Positions 17,569 to 26,123 of a stretch of 55,508 nt of DNA are shown in pieces. The notes beneath the pieces are model-generated. The model was not told the DNA's origin. It saw only the letters and a program-made list of their open reading frames with translations, and ran no database searches. The stretch's first letter is position 1; each line of letters starts with the position of its first letter. Both the position numbers and the translations under genes were made by a program. Source of the DNA: JAHJDO01 sp964437505 (GTDB lineage Bacteria > JAHJDO01); contig CAYTGU010000012.1 of NCBI GenBank assembly GCA_964437505.1, forward strand, positions 1 to 55,508. Direction: 5' to 3'.

Positions 17569-18473
17569 GTAAATTGAGTCTTGATGTGAATATTGCTGGG
17601 ATAAAGATGAAAAGCCCAATAATGACAGCTTCCGGCACATTTGGATATGGCCTGGAATATGCGGAACTAATAAATTTAAAAAACTTTGGAGCAATTGTTA
17701 CAAAGACTATAACACTGGAACCGAGAATTGGTAATCCTCAACCTAGGATTGTGGAGGTAGCTGGTGGTATGCTGAATTCAATAGGACTTCAGAATCCGGG
17801 GTATAAAGTTTTTATTGAAGAAAAACTACCGAAGCTAAAAAGATATAGAGTGCCGCTTATAGCAAATATTTCAGGCAGTAAGGAGACAGAGTTTGTAAAA
17901 CTTGCTGCTCTATTGAACAACATTGAATTGTCAGGATTGGAAATAAATATTTCTTGCCCTAATGTAGGACATGCAGGACTGTTTGCTCAAGATGCAAACT
18001 TAACTTATAAACTTGTTAAAAAAGTAAGAAAAGCTACGGATTTGCCGTTAATTGTTAAACTTAGTCCTAATGTTACGGATATTACACTAATTGCCAGAGC
18101 AGCAGAAGACGCAGGTGCAGATGCAATATCCTTAATCAATACCCTGATAGGTATGAGTATTGATATTCAGACAAAAAAGCCTAAGCTGGCAAATGTCATT
18201 GGCGGGCTGTCAGGACCTGCGGTTAAACCGGTAGCGTTAAGAATGGTTTATGAAGCGTCTAAAAAAATCCGTATCCCGATAATTGGGATGGGAGGAATAA
18301 TGACTTCAGGCGATGCTATTGAATTTTTACTTGCCGGGGCAAGTGCAGTTGCTATTGGTACAGCAAACTTTGTTAATCCTAATACTTGTTGTGAGATTAT
18401 AGAGGGCATTAAAAAGTATATGGAAGATAACAGATTCAATAAAATATCCGATATTACAGGGAAACTTGGATGA
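17565..18473 (+). CDS. pyrD: Dihydroorotate dehydrogenase B, catalytic subunit
   Basis: FMN enzyme oxidising dihydroorotate to orotate. Motifs: TASGTFGYG near the N-terminus, LEINISCPNVGHAG with the active-site Cys, IVKLSPNVTDI, and FMN phosphate loops GGLSGPAVKP and IIGMGGIMTSGDA. I chose GTG at 17565, which overlaps the pyrK stop as GTGA behind GGGAGGAG, over a TTG at 17553. A 4-bp overlap with ispE follows. Class 1B assignment rests on adjacent pyrK and the active-site Cys. Confidence 0.95.
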   Translation: MSKLSLDVNIAGIKMKSPIMTASGTFGYGLEYAELINLKNFGAIVTKTITLEPRIGNPQPRIVEVAGGMLNSIGLQNPGYKVFIEEKLPKLKRYRVPLIANISGSKETEFVKLAALLNNIELSGLEINISCPNVGHAGLFAQDANLTYKLVKKVRKATDLPLIVKLSPNVTDITLIARAAEDAGADAISLINTLIGMSIDIQTKKPKLANVIGGLSGPAVKPVALRMVYEASKKIRIPIIGMGGIMTSGDAIEFLLAGASAVAIGTANFVNPNTCCEIIEGIKKYMEDNRFNKISDITGKLG

Positions 18474-19330
18474 GCAGTCTTCCTTTAAAGTCTTATGCAA
18501 AGGTCAATTTTTATTTAGAAGTTCTCAAAAAAAGACGTGATGGTTACCACGAAATTGAAAGCCTGATTCAAAGAATAAGTTTATGCGACAATATCCTGCT
18601 GGAAGATAAGCCGAGGGATATAACTATTCTCTGCCCAAATAGACAAATCAGCGTTCCAGCTAACCACAACAATCTGGCATACAAAGCAGCAAACTTGCTT
18701 ATGACCAAGTTTAGTATAAAAAAGGGGATTTCTATTACAATTGATAAAAAGATACCGGTTGGGTCTGGTTTGGGTGGAGGCAGTAGCAATGCAGCTTCGG
18801 TTCTCAAAGGCTTAAATCGACTCTGGAGTATCGGGCTAAGAAATGCCGAGTTGCAGGAATTAGGAGCAGAAATAGGTTCTGATGTTCCATTCTTCATTAA
18901 TGGTAAAACCGCACTGGTAAAAGGACGGGGAGTAAATATACACACTTGTTTTACCATACCTAAAATGTGGCTTGTTCTAGCTGTTCCAAATATAAGTGTT
19001 TCAACAAAATGGGCATATGGGAGAGTAGATAGGGAGTTGACAAAAAATATAAATAGTGCTAACTTGCCAACACTTAAGAAGTTGCAGTTTAAGGACATAG
19101 TAAATAATTTGTTTAACAGATTGGAGGGGGTGGTGTTTGAGGAATATCCGCTCATTAGGACCATTAAGGAAAAAATGATAGCTTATGGGGCGAGCAACGC
19201 TTTGATGAGTGGAACGGGGTCTGCAGTTTTTGGTATAGCCTCAAGCAAAGATAAAGCTTATAGAATAGCCAGGAACTTCTTTGATGACCCAGCATTAGAA
19301 CTGGTTTGCCATGTGGCAAGTAGTTGTTAA
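18470..19330 (+). CDS. ispE: 4-diphosphocytidyl-2-C-methyl-D-erythritol kinase
   Basis: GHMP kinase of the MEP isoprenoid pathway. The substrate region KSYAKVNFYLEVLKKRRDGY, the ATP loop PVGSGLGGGSSNAA and the third GHMP motif MSGTGSAVFGI are clear. The length of 286 residues is normal. It overlaps pyrD by ATGA, so isoprenoid synthesis is tied to the pyrimidine operon by transcription, perhaps only for convenience, although the enzyme's substrate does carry CDP. Confidence 0.95.
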   Translation: MSSLPLKSYAKVNFYLEVLKKRRDGYHEIESLIQRISLCDNILLEDKPRDITILCPNRQISVPANHNNLAYKAANLLMTKFSIKKGISITIDKKIPVGSGLGGGSSNAASVLKGLNRLWSIGLRNAELQELGAEIGSDVPFFINGKTALVKGRGVNIHTCFTIPKMWLVLAVPNISVSTKWAYGRVDRELTKNINSANLPTLKKLQFKDIVNNLFNRLEGVVFEEYPLIRTIKEKMIAYGASNALMSGTGSAVFGIASSKDKAYRIARNFFDDPALELVCHVASSC

Positions 19331-19363
19331 AACGGGAAACAGCAAAGCAAGGAGTAAATTTCA

Positions 19364-19951
19364 ATGGAAATAACAGAAGTAAAAGTCAGACTAAGGGATA
19401 GAGAAGGCAGTAAATTAAAAGCATATGCGACTATTATTTTTGACGATTCTTTTGTTGTAAGAGATTTGAAAGTTATTGATGGGAGAAAGGGATTATTTGT
19501 AGCAATGCCTTCTCAGCAGGTAAGAGAGACATGTCCAAACTGTCGTCAGCGAAATGCTATCAGAAGCAAATTTTGCAATCAGTGCGGTAAGCCTCTTGAA
19601 TCTCAGAGTATTGCAAAACGAGAAGGAGCGGATAGAATAGATGAACATAGAGATATAGCTCATCCTATAACTGCAGAAGCTAGAAACTATCTACAAAAAA
19701 AAGTATTAGAAGCTTATGAGGCAGAAAGGGCAAAATTGTCTCAGGAGGTTAAACCTGAGATTGAACAGCCTATAAGCACTGAACTTGGTGTTGAGCAATC
19801 ATCAGAAAACGTTGAACAGCAACCTGAAGATACTTCTGAGCAAGCACCAGAAAGCATTGAACAACAATCTGAAGATGCTCCTGAGCAATCACCAGAAATA
19901 GAGCCTGATACTGATCAAATAGAAAAACCTGAACAGATAAATCAGGAATAG
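19364..19951 (+). CDS. spoVG: SpoVG-domain protein with zinc ribbon and acidic tail
   Basis: Residues 1-53 match SpoVG, a site-specific DNA/RNA-binding regulator (MEITEVKVRLR, KAYATIIFDDSFVVRDLKV, GLFVAMPSQQV). Residues 57-80 add a four-Cys zinc ribbon (CPNC then CNQCGKPL) not found in ordinary SpoVG, which ends near 90-100 residues. After a basic linker, residues 125-195 are low-complexity Glu, Gln, Pro and Ser with a repeated EQ(Q/A)PE(D/S) unit. It lies 33 bp after ispE and just before two tRNA genes. Confidence 0.88.
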   Translation: MEITEVKVRLRDREGSKLKAYATIIFDDSFVVRDLKVIDGRKGLFVAMPSQQVRETCPNCRQRNAIRSKFCNQCGKPLESQSIAKREGADRIDEHRDIAHPITAEARNYLQKKVLEAYEAERAKLSQEVKPEIEQPISTELGVEQSSENVEQQPEDTSEQAPESIEQQSEDAPEQSPEIEPDTDQIEKPEQINQE

Positions 19952-19960
19952 TAATTTAAT

Positions 19961-20031
19961 TGCCCGGTGGTGTAATGGTAACACATCAGTTTTTGGTACT
20001 GAGATTCGAGGTTCGAGCCCTTGCCGGGCAA
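19961..20031 (+). tRNA. tRNA-Gln (anticodon TTG)
   Basis: Full cloverleaf: acceptor TGCCCGG/CCGGGCA, D arm GTGT/ACAC, anticodon stem TCAGT/ACTGA with loop TTTTGGT (anticodon TTG at 34-36), T arm CGAGG/CCTTG around TTCGAGC. The discriminator is A and no CCA is encoded, unlike the neighbouring initiator tRNA. Confidence 0.96.
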
Positions 20032-20043
20032 CACATAGAATAT

Positions 20044-21575
<1,532 letters not shown>

Positions 21576-21579
<4 letters not shown>

Positions 21580-21704
21580 TTTAATTTTGCTATCACTCTC
21601 TCTGAAAAACCATCACCTGTTAAAAAGTTAACTATGATTTCAGGTGTTTTTTTGCTTTTTGCTGTTAAAATCTCTGTTAGTGTTAAAATTTTATTATCGC
21701 TCAT
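21576..21704 (-). CDS. Micro-ORF A of a three-member paralogous family
   Basis: A 42-residue reading frame starting MSDNKILTLTEILTAK and continuing KKTPEIIVNFLTGDGF. It overlaps both neighbours by 4 bp (ATGA): the 53-residue protein upstream and the recombinase downstream. Copies B (24667-24822) and C (21992-22117) share its pattern. Function is unknown; the position suggests a recombination directionality factor or a translational coupler for the recombinase. No Cys, no membrane segment. Confidence 0.7.
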
Positions 21705-21862
21705 TTTCTCAATTGGCTTAATTTTTTCTTTTTGTTTCTCTCAATATAATCTCCAACCAAAATTTCTGCAAATTGGTAAAGACTTTCTCTAATATTTTCA
21801 ATTTCTTCCTTTTCGTAATCAGAGTCTTTGAAATATTTCTCACAATGTTCAACCGAGAGCAT
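21701..21862 (-). CDS. Small helical protein upstream of the recombinase
   Basis: A 53-residue frame, MLSVEHCEKYFKDSDYEKEE, then an amphipathic helix (ENIRESLYQFAEILVGDYI) and a basic end. AAGGGGAA precedes the ATG. This resembles the short proteins found beside serine integrases and phage genes, of unknown role. It overlaps micro-ORF A by ATGA, giving a three-gene coupled chain ending in the recombinase. It is a better gene candidate than the overlapping Arg-rich frame at 21718-21951, which lacks a ribosome site. Confidence 0.7.
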   Translation of the reverse strand: MLSVEHCEKYFKDSDYEKEEIENIRESLYQFAEILVGDYIERNKKKKLSQLRK

Positions 21863-21895
21863 GAAATTCCCCTTTTCTTTACAGGAATTACATCT

Positions 21896-21911
21896 CGGGG
21901 AATTTTCCCCG
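21896..21911. repeat. Short inverted repeat upstream of the recombinase chain
   Basis: CGGGGAA and TTCCCCG arms with a 2-bp centre lie 34 bp upstream of the 53-residue gene, in the spot where an operator of the recombinase chain could be. Confidence 0.4.
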
Positions 21912-21991
21912 TTGCTCTCTGCTGAACCCTGACCTCAGCACTAATTGCCATTCAATGAATCAAGATTTTCCTGATACCATCGAATCTATTT

Positions 21992-22117
21992 TTAAATTTT
22001 GTTTGGGACACTCGCTGGAAATCCGTCCTCTGTCACATAATTAACTACCTCAACACCGTTTATATCGCTTTTTGGTGTCACATCTATCTCTGGTGTCACA
22101 CTTTTATTCTCACTCAT
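21992..22117 (-). CDS. Micro-ORF C of the paralogous family
   Basis: A 41-residue frame beginning MSENKSVTPEIDVTPK and ending with VEVVNYVTEDGF plus a short tail. It shares the MS(D/E)NK opening, the repeated TP, the VV-N-(F/Y)-x-T core and the acidic-GF end with copies A and B. It starts 17 bp after the MerR-like gene, so the two are probably co-transcribed. It is more diverged than A and B are from each other. Confidence 0.6.
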   Translation of the reverse strand: MSENKSVTPEIDVTPKSDINGVEVVNYVTEDGFPASVPNKI

Positions 22118-22133
22118 TTTAAACACTGTCCTG

Positions 22134-22676
22134 CTAAATCTCATATTTTCTTAGCATATTAGCATATTTGTAGAAAGGTAATATTAAAACCGCAGAAGAG
22201 GCATTTGTAGACTGCATAGCCTTGTTTTTATTAGATAAAGAAACCATGCCTTGTTCATCTATTAGCAAAAGACATTTAGCTCCTTTCCAAGCGGAAAAAA
22301 GAGAATATTCTAAACTGCTTTTTGCCTTGCTAGTATCTCTTTCTGGACTGAAAAGGGACGTTTTTTCGAGATGATTTAATATAGTCTTAATTTTTTTTAT
22401 GGAACATTCGAATCTTCTTAAATCTGAGATAATGGCTAATTGCAAAATATTCATCAGGGATAATTTTCTCCAGCCAACTTTTTTATTTCTACTTACATCA
22501 GTCAGCAGCCCCTTGCTTTCCCAAAAATTTATTCGTCTATATGTTATATCATCCAAAAAGTCTTTTGCTCTCCTTATGCTTATAAATCCTATACGCAGCA
22601 CTAGCCCCTTTTCTTTTGCATATTTTAAAATATTCGAAGAAGAAAGTTTGTTTTCCCTATCCAAAACTATACTCAT
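22134..22676 (-). CDS. MerR-like transcriptional regulator
   Basis: A 180-residue protein. Residues about 40-105 form a MerR-type winged helix (DDITYRRINFWESKGLL, then KLSLMNILQLAIISDLRRFE). The rest has no recognised ligand domain or conserved Cys, so the signal is unknown. The start ATG lies in the centre of a 10-6-10 palindrome that also overlaps the -10 of a good promoter, so autoregulation is likely. Micro-ORF C follows. Its island location suggests control of island genes such as the recombinase chain. Confidence 0.8.
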   Translation of the reverse strand: MSIVLDRENKLSSSNILKYAKEKGLVLRIGFISIRRAKDFLDDITYRRINFWESKGLLTDVSRNKKVGWRKLSLMNILQLAIISDLRRFECSIKKIKTILNHLEKTSLFSPERDTSKAKSSLEYSLFSAWKGAKCLLLIDEQGMVSLSNKNKAMQSTNASSAVLILPFYKYANMLRKYEI

Positions 22677-22688
22677 AGGTATAGTTTT
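22663..22688. promoter_or_regulatory. Palindromic operator over a start codon
   Basis: Perfect arms AAAACTATAC (22663-22672) and GTATAGTTTT (22679-22688) flank a 6-bp spacer that contains the regulator's ATG. The right arm covers most of the -10 box. Binding here would block both the promoter and the start. Confidence 0.6.
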
Positions 22689-22712
22689 ACACTATAAGTT
22701 ATATGATGTCAA
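22684..22712 (-). promoter_or_regulatory. Promoter of the MerR-like gene
   Basis: TTGACA (22707-22712), 17-bp spacer, TAAAAC (22684-22689). The start point would lie only a few bases before the ATG at 22676, and no Shine-Dalgarno is visible, so the mRNA may be leaderless or nearly so. Confidence 0.55.
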
Positions 22713-22761
22713 GAAAAAAATGAGTTTTAATTTTATAATGCTTAGACTCAATGGCTAGAAA

Positions 22762-23238
22762 TCAATAGTCCAGTTTTTTCCACACCTTAGAGCCTTTAGC
22801 TTTTTGATAGGAAACCGATGTTCGCAACCACAAATCATCACTAGCTCGCTTTGCATACTTATCTATATGTTTAGCTGAGGTGGTCATTTTTAACAATCCG
22901 CTCATATCATTGTGATTTGTTTCAACTGTAACCTTGCTGACAGGAATCTCTGCTCTTTTGAATTCTTGTAATACAACCCATTGATTATCACTCCACCTCT
23001 CATAAAAGTTGGAGTAGTTTACTTTATACGATGCGGGCGTTCTGAATTTTACGTAAACTACACTTGTATTTTTGTCATAGGTTATTTGAACATCGTAATT
23101 TGGAAAGACTAAAGACTTAGCTGCTTCAATAGTGCCGTTTAATAGAATTAAATCTTGTTCTGCGACTCCCAAAGTTCCATAAGAAATAATAAGGATACTT
23201 ACAACAAAAATCCATAGTTTAGATACTAATTTTTTCAT
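22762..23238 (-). CDS. Secreted protein of unknown function
   Basis: A 158-residue protein with a signal peptide (MKKLVSKLWIFVVSILIISY, cleaved after the GVA region). I chose the ATG at 23238 because GGAGG stands at ideal spacing before it; an ATG at 23262 adds eight residues. The mature part is mixed charged and aromatic with a WSDNQWV motif, and resembles no family I can name. It shares orientation with the two following island genes at 23281 and 24063, which are likewise envelope or secreted proteins. Confidence 0.65.
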   Translation of the reverse strand: MKKLVSKLWIFVVSILIISYGTLGVAEQDLILLNGTIEAAKSLVFPNYDVQITYDKNTSVVYVKFRTPASYKVNYSNFYERWSDNQWVVLQEFKRAEIPVSKVTVETNHNDMSGLLKMTTSAKHIDKYAKRASDDLWLRTSVSYQKAKGSKVWKKLDY

Positions 23239-23280
23239 CTGAGCCTCCATTGGTTTCAACATAGCCTCTTTCTATAATGA

Positions 23281-23958
23281 TTACTGCGATTTCCCTGTGC
23301 CATTACAAAAAGTGCAAGTCATTGTCCCCTTCCCGTTGCAAAAAGTGCAAGTTTCCTTTTTGCCAGTTAGAGGGTTTGTTACCATTCCGTTAACACATAT
23401 CGGACAATTTACTATTCCCTTCCCGTTGCAAATTTGGCAGGTGGTCTCTATTTTTCTCATTTCTCTTTGAAATGTTCGTGAAGCTTGGTCTATCTGCTGG
23501 GCTGCTTGATACCACCACACTCCCCATATTATGCCCCCAATAATAGCCCCTAACAAAGCGAAACTTAAACAGTTTTTCCCTGTCTGCTTATCGCCCTCGC
23601 TTGGCTTTCCAATAAAGACTATGCCTAAGATGAACCCAATTAGAGGCAGGAAAAGGCTCACCGTTCCCAATAAACCGTCGGGGTTCTTTTTAGCCGCTAC
23701 CTTAACAGCCTCGCCTTGTGCTTTTTCCTGTTCTACCATTTTTATAGAGGTTACAAATAACCCCTGTGTCTTTAACTTCTCCAAAGCATCATTTTCGCTC
23801 GTTGCTTCAATCGTTCCATCTCTATGTTCTTTATTTGCATTTATTGCTTTGTAAATAAAACTTTTGCTCTGGTCTTCCTTATTCAACCACTCACCGCAGT
23901 ATCTACATTTAGTCGAATCATCTTGAATTTCTTCAGCACAAAACGGACACTTTTTCAT
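23281..23958 (-). CDS. Zinc-ribbon/membrane/DnaJ-finger mosaic protein
   Basis: A 225-residue protein with four clear parts: an N-terminal zinc ribbon (MKKCPFCAEEI and CRYCGEWL), a GTIEATSENDALEKLKTQG segment like the N-terminal part of GspF/PilC, a hydrophobic stretch of two or three membrane helices (about 95-150), and a C-terminal DnaJ-like cysteine-rich region with CxxCxGxG repeats (CQICNGKG, CTFCNGKG, CTFCNGTG). The domain combination is not one I recognise. It is located in the island; the role could be membrane-associated redox or protein folding. Confidence 0.7.
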   Translation of the reverse strand: MKKCPFCAEEIQDDSTKCRYCGEWLNKEDQSKSFIYKAINANKEHRDGTIEATSENDALEKLKTQGLFVTSIKMVEQEKAQGEAVKVAAKKNPDGLLGTVSLFLPLIGFILGIVFIGKPSEGDKQTGKNCLSFALLGAIIGGIIWGVWWYQAAQQIDQASRTFQREMRKIETTCQICNGKGIVNCPICVNGMVTNPLTGKKETCTFCNGKGTMTCTFCNGTGKSQ

Positions 23959-24062
23959 CTGGTCTCCTTTATTTTTTCCACTTATCCCAAATTGAGGGCT
24001 GCTTTTAGGTAAGCTCCAAGTTCTTAAACCTCTGTCCTTCTTTCTTTTACCTTAACTTAAAC

Positions 24063-24413
24063 TTAATAACTCCAACTTGCCTCTGCCCTATAAGTCTTGT
24101 ACTGAAATGAGGAATCTATCATAAATGTATAGGTAGCTTTCCCTTTCGGTGTAATTGTATAAGGGTCTGTATAAGTATCTTCAATCCTCAACAATTTTCT
24201 ATATCTGTCATAGAAGAATAATTTAATTTTGACGAACTTTATTGATTTCCGTTCTTTATTATAGACTATCCCCTGAAAATAACGATAACTGCCGTCAACA
24301 TAAGAGGTAATTTGTTCAGGCTTAATGACCACCCTGTTTTCAGCCGATACAGACAAAGACAGCAACATACCGAATACTAACATCAATACTATAATGCGAA
24401 TTGCTTTTTGCAT
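24063..24413 (-). CDS. Secreted FxLYD-like protein
   Basis: A 116-residue protein with a clean signal peptide (LMLVFGMLLSLSVSA, cleavage before EN). The mature domain has the FxLYD pattern: YFQGIVYN, a VKIKLFFYDRYRKLL strand and PKGKATYTF. FxLYD proteins are small secreted beta-sandwich modules of unclear role. A very strong GGAGGTGA ribosome site precedes the ATG. Upstream is a 9-bp-arm A/T hairpin (24440-24464) and then the attC-like site at 24479-24578. Confidence 0.7.
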   Translation of the reverse strand: MQKAIRIIVLMLVFGMLLSLSVSAENRVVIKPEQITSYVDGSYRYFQGIVYNKERKSIKFVKIKLFFYDRYRKLLRIEDTYTDPYTITPKGKATYTFMIDSSFQYKTYRAEASWSY

Positions 24414-24478
24414 CTATCTCACCTCCTTATCCCTATCGCCCCTTTTTTACAAATAAAAAAAGGGACAAGCATTTTTAA

Positions 24479-24578
24479 GTCTAACGCCCAACGATTAGGT
24501 AAAAGCGAAAGACCGCTTGCCCCAAAGCACTTATGTGCTTGGGACATAGCTCTTCCTCCTAATCGTTGATTGTTAAAT
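24479..24578. other. attC-like recombination site, candidate
   Basis: A 100-bp imperfect palindrome. Ends are GTCTAAC (matches RYYYAAC) and GTTAAAT (matches GTTRRRY). Next to them are three unpaired bases and then perfect 11-bp arms CAACGATTAGG and CCTAATCGTTG, which is the R-box, spacer, L-box order of integron attC sites. The inner part folds too (GCAC/GTGC stem). It fits either strand direction, so which gene it belongs to is uncertain. Confidence 0.55.
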
Positions 24579-24666
24579 AGAAAAATCTATGTTCCTATGT
24601 AAAGAACAATGTTTCTTAATTTAATAATATCGCTTATAAGTTACTTTGTCAAAAGATTCCCTGCGT

Positions 24667-24822
24667 TTACTTGCAACTATCTTGAGCATATTTTCCCAAG
24701 AAACCTCTCGGAGTTTCCCAAGAAAAACCCTCACCTGTCAAAAAGCTGACTACAATAGGAGGTGTTTTTTTACCTTTTGCTGTCAAAATCTCTGTTGGTG
24801 TCAAAACTTTATTATCGCTCAT
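24667..24822 (-). CDS. Micro-ORF B of the paralogous family
   Basis: A 51-residue frame, MSDNKVLTPTEILTAK then KKTPPIVVSFLTGEGFS, nearly identical to copy A in its first 34 residues. Past that it diverges and ends with a different tail (KYAQDSCK), as if recombined with unrelated DNA. In place of a recombinase, nothing recognised follows it. Its start overlaps an open fragment (24812-24901), just as copy A overlaps its upstream gene. It could be functional or a partial duplication of the recombinase leader. Confidence 0.55.
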   Translation of the reverse strand: MSDNKVLTPTEILTAKGKKTPPIVVSFLTGEGFSWETPRGFLGKYAQDSCK

Positions 24823-24901
24823 TTTCCACCTTAACATAGTCTATAACAGATTTTAATGACTTAGGGTTGTTTTCTTTATCCTCTACTTTATAAAGATACG
24901 T
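24812..24901 (-). pseudogene. Truncated gene fragment upstream of micro-ORF B
   Basis: An open stretch of 29 codons with no start codon, reading about TYLYKVEDKENNPKSLKS then VIDYVKVENER and a TAA stop that overlaps micro-ORF B out of frame. Composition looks coding. It is probably the 3' end of a gene removed by a rearrangement. Confidence 0.4.
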
Positions 24902-25040
24902 TCAAATAACACTTGGGAGTTCATTACATGGATGGTATATTGTGCCTGATGAAAATTTTTAAGTAGCGGGTATCAATTCTTTGAACTTGTATATGTCTCG
25001 TAATGCCTGAATAAGGCGGTTCCAACTAATATTCGTTGGG

Positions 25041-25048
25041 GCTACCAA
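25041..25048 (+). repeat. GCTACCAA, possible distal attachment site 1
   Basis: Same 8 bp as the tRNA-fMet 3' end plus one base (20114-20121). It immediately precedes the hairpin and tandem repeats at 25047-25121, and recurs at 25168. It could be the core of the distal attachment site of the serine recombinase. Confidence 0.35.
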
Positions 25049-25087
25049 GCTAACAGCTAGAAGAGTTTTTCTTCTAGCTGTTAGCTT
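25047..25087. repeat. Perfect 18-bp inverted repeat
   Basis: Arms AAGCTAACAGCTAGAAGA and its complement with a GTTTT loop (25065-25069). No T tract follows. It is next to the tandem repeats and a possible attachment core, in a 497-bp gap (24823-25319) with no full gene. Confidence 0.7.
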
Positions 25088-25088
25088 T

Positions 25089-25121
25089 CAGAGTAACTTC
25101 AGAGTAACTACAGAGTAACTT
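25089..25121 (+). repeat. Three tandem 11-bp repeats
   Basis: CAGAGTAACTT, CAGAGTAACTA and CAGAGTAACTT follow head to tail right after the hairpin. Iteron-like direct repeats bind replication, transfer or recombination proteins. Farther right lies a 12-bp palindrome GCATAGCTATGC (25187-25198). Confidence 0.7.
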
Positions 25122-25167
25122 GAGAGCCGTCTTTCCCCTAAAAATAATAAAAACTTATTATTATACA

Positions 25168-25175
25168 GCTACCAA
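25168..25175 (+). repeat. GCTACCAA, possible distal attachment site 2
   Basis: Second island copy of the 8 bp shared with the tRNA-fMet 3' end. Only short identity, so a chance match is possible. Confidence 0.3.
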
Positions 25176-25319
25176 CTTAATAATGGGCATAGCTATGCAA
25201 ACAGGAAAGGCAAAGCCCGTTTTTTGAGTGTATTTATTGACGTTTTATACAATTATCTGCTATCCTTATCAAAATGAAAGTAACGGTTCAATGATATATG
25301 TTAGCTTAAGGAATAATAA

Positions 25320-26120
25320 ATGAAATCAAAGAAAAGAAAAACCAAAGCCGAAAAACGAAAGAAAATTGAGGAATTATTAGAAATAGTAACAAAGGAATGC
25401 GAAAATGCAAGTTGGCATTGGGCAATTAATTCTTTAGATGAAAAGGAATTTCTATCAGCTTCTGTTACTGTAGAAAAAGAATTATCTAATACTATTGTAT
25501 CAGGACTAATAAGTATTTTAATAAAATCTGAAGGCATTCAATATGGTATTGAGCAAACATCCTTTCATAGATATGGAATGGATGCACTGTTTCGTGCAAT
25601 TACTAGTGCAATGGATAGAGCAGGATATAAAGATTCAAAAAGCAAATCAGAAAAACAAGAGAACACCACAACCGATATACTTCTTCAAATATTCAAGAAG
25701 TTTCATATTTCTACATTACAGCTTTCCAAAAGATATAACAACCGACAAACACTAATAGCAAAAGACGAGTATGATGTTCAGGATTACTTACATGCACTAT
25801 TAAAGATACACTTTAATGACATACGACCTGAAGAATATACACCAAGCTATGCTGGGTCAGCTTCAAGAGTAGACTTTTTGTTAAAAGATGAAAAGGTATT
25901 AATTGAAATAAAATATGCAACATCAAAACTTAAGGACAAAAAGATAGGAGAACAACTTATTTTAGACATAGCAAAATACAAGAAACATAAAAATTGTAAA
26001 ACTCTCATTTGCTTTGTTTATGACCCAGAGTTCAATATAAAAAATCCTTACGGCTTAGAAAATGATTTATCAGAGGCAAATGATAAATTAAATGTAAAAG
26101 TATATATCTACCCAAAATAA
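25320..26120 (+). CDS. PD-(D/E)XK nuclease-domain protein, possible defence gene
   Basis: A 266-residue protein and the only plus-strand gene of the island. The N-terminus is a Lys-rich helix; residues about 30-150 are helical with no known motif. The C-terminal part has a restriction-type core: DYLHALLKIHF, SASRVDFLLKDEKVLIEIKY (Asp, then ExK) and a TLICFVYDPEF strand, as in the DpnII/MboI-like domain common in anti-phage genes. A possible promoter (TTGACG, 18 bp, TATCCT) is at 25237-25266. An attC-like site starts 4 bp after the stop, so it looks like an integron cassette. Confidence 0.75.
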   Translation: MKSKKRKTKAEKRKKIEELLEIVTKECENASWHWAINSLDEKEFLSASVTVEKELSNTIVSGLISILIKSEGIQYGIEQTSFHRYGMDALFRAITSAMDRAGYKDSKSKSEKQENTTTDILLQIFKKFHISTLQLSKRYNNRQTLIAKDEYDVQDYLHALLKIHFNDIRPEEYTPSYAGSASRVDFLLKDEKVLIEIKYATSKLKDKKIGEQLILDIAKYKKHKNCKTLICFVYDPEFNIKNPYGLENDLSEANDKLNVKVYIYPK

Positions 26121-26123
26121 AAA

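Noticed and set aside
21718..21951. Minus-strand 77-residue Arg-rich frame
   Set aside because: Overlaps the 53-residue frame, which has a ribosome site, a plausible helical protein and an ATGA link to its neighbour.
24620..24689. Short minus-strand frame MLKIVASKRRESFDK after micro-ORF B
   Set aside because: About 22 codons, overlapping B, no ribosome site; too short to support.
25089..25121. Three short direct repeats as a CRISPR
   Set aside because: Units are 11 bp, contiguous and without spacers; no cas genes are present.
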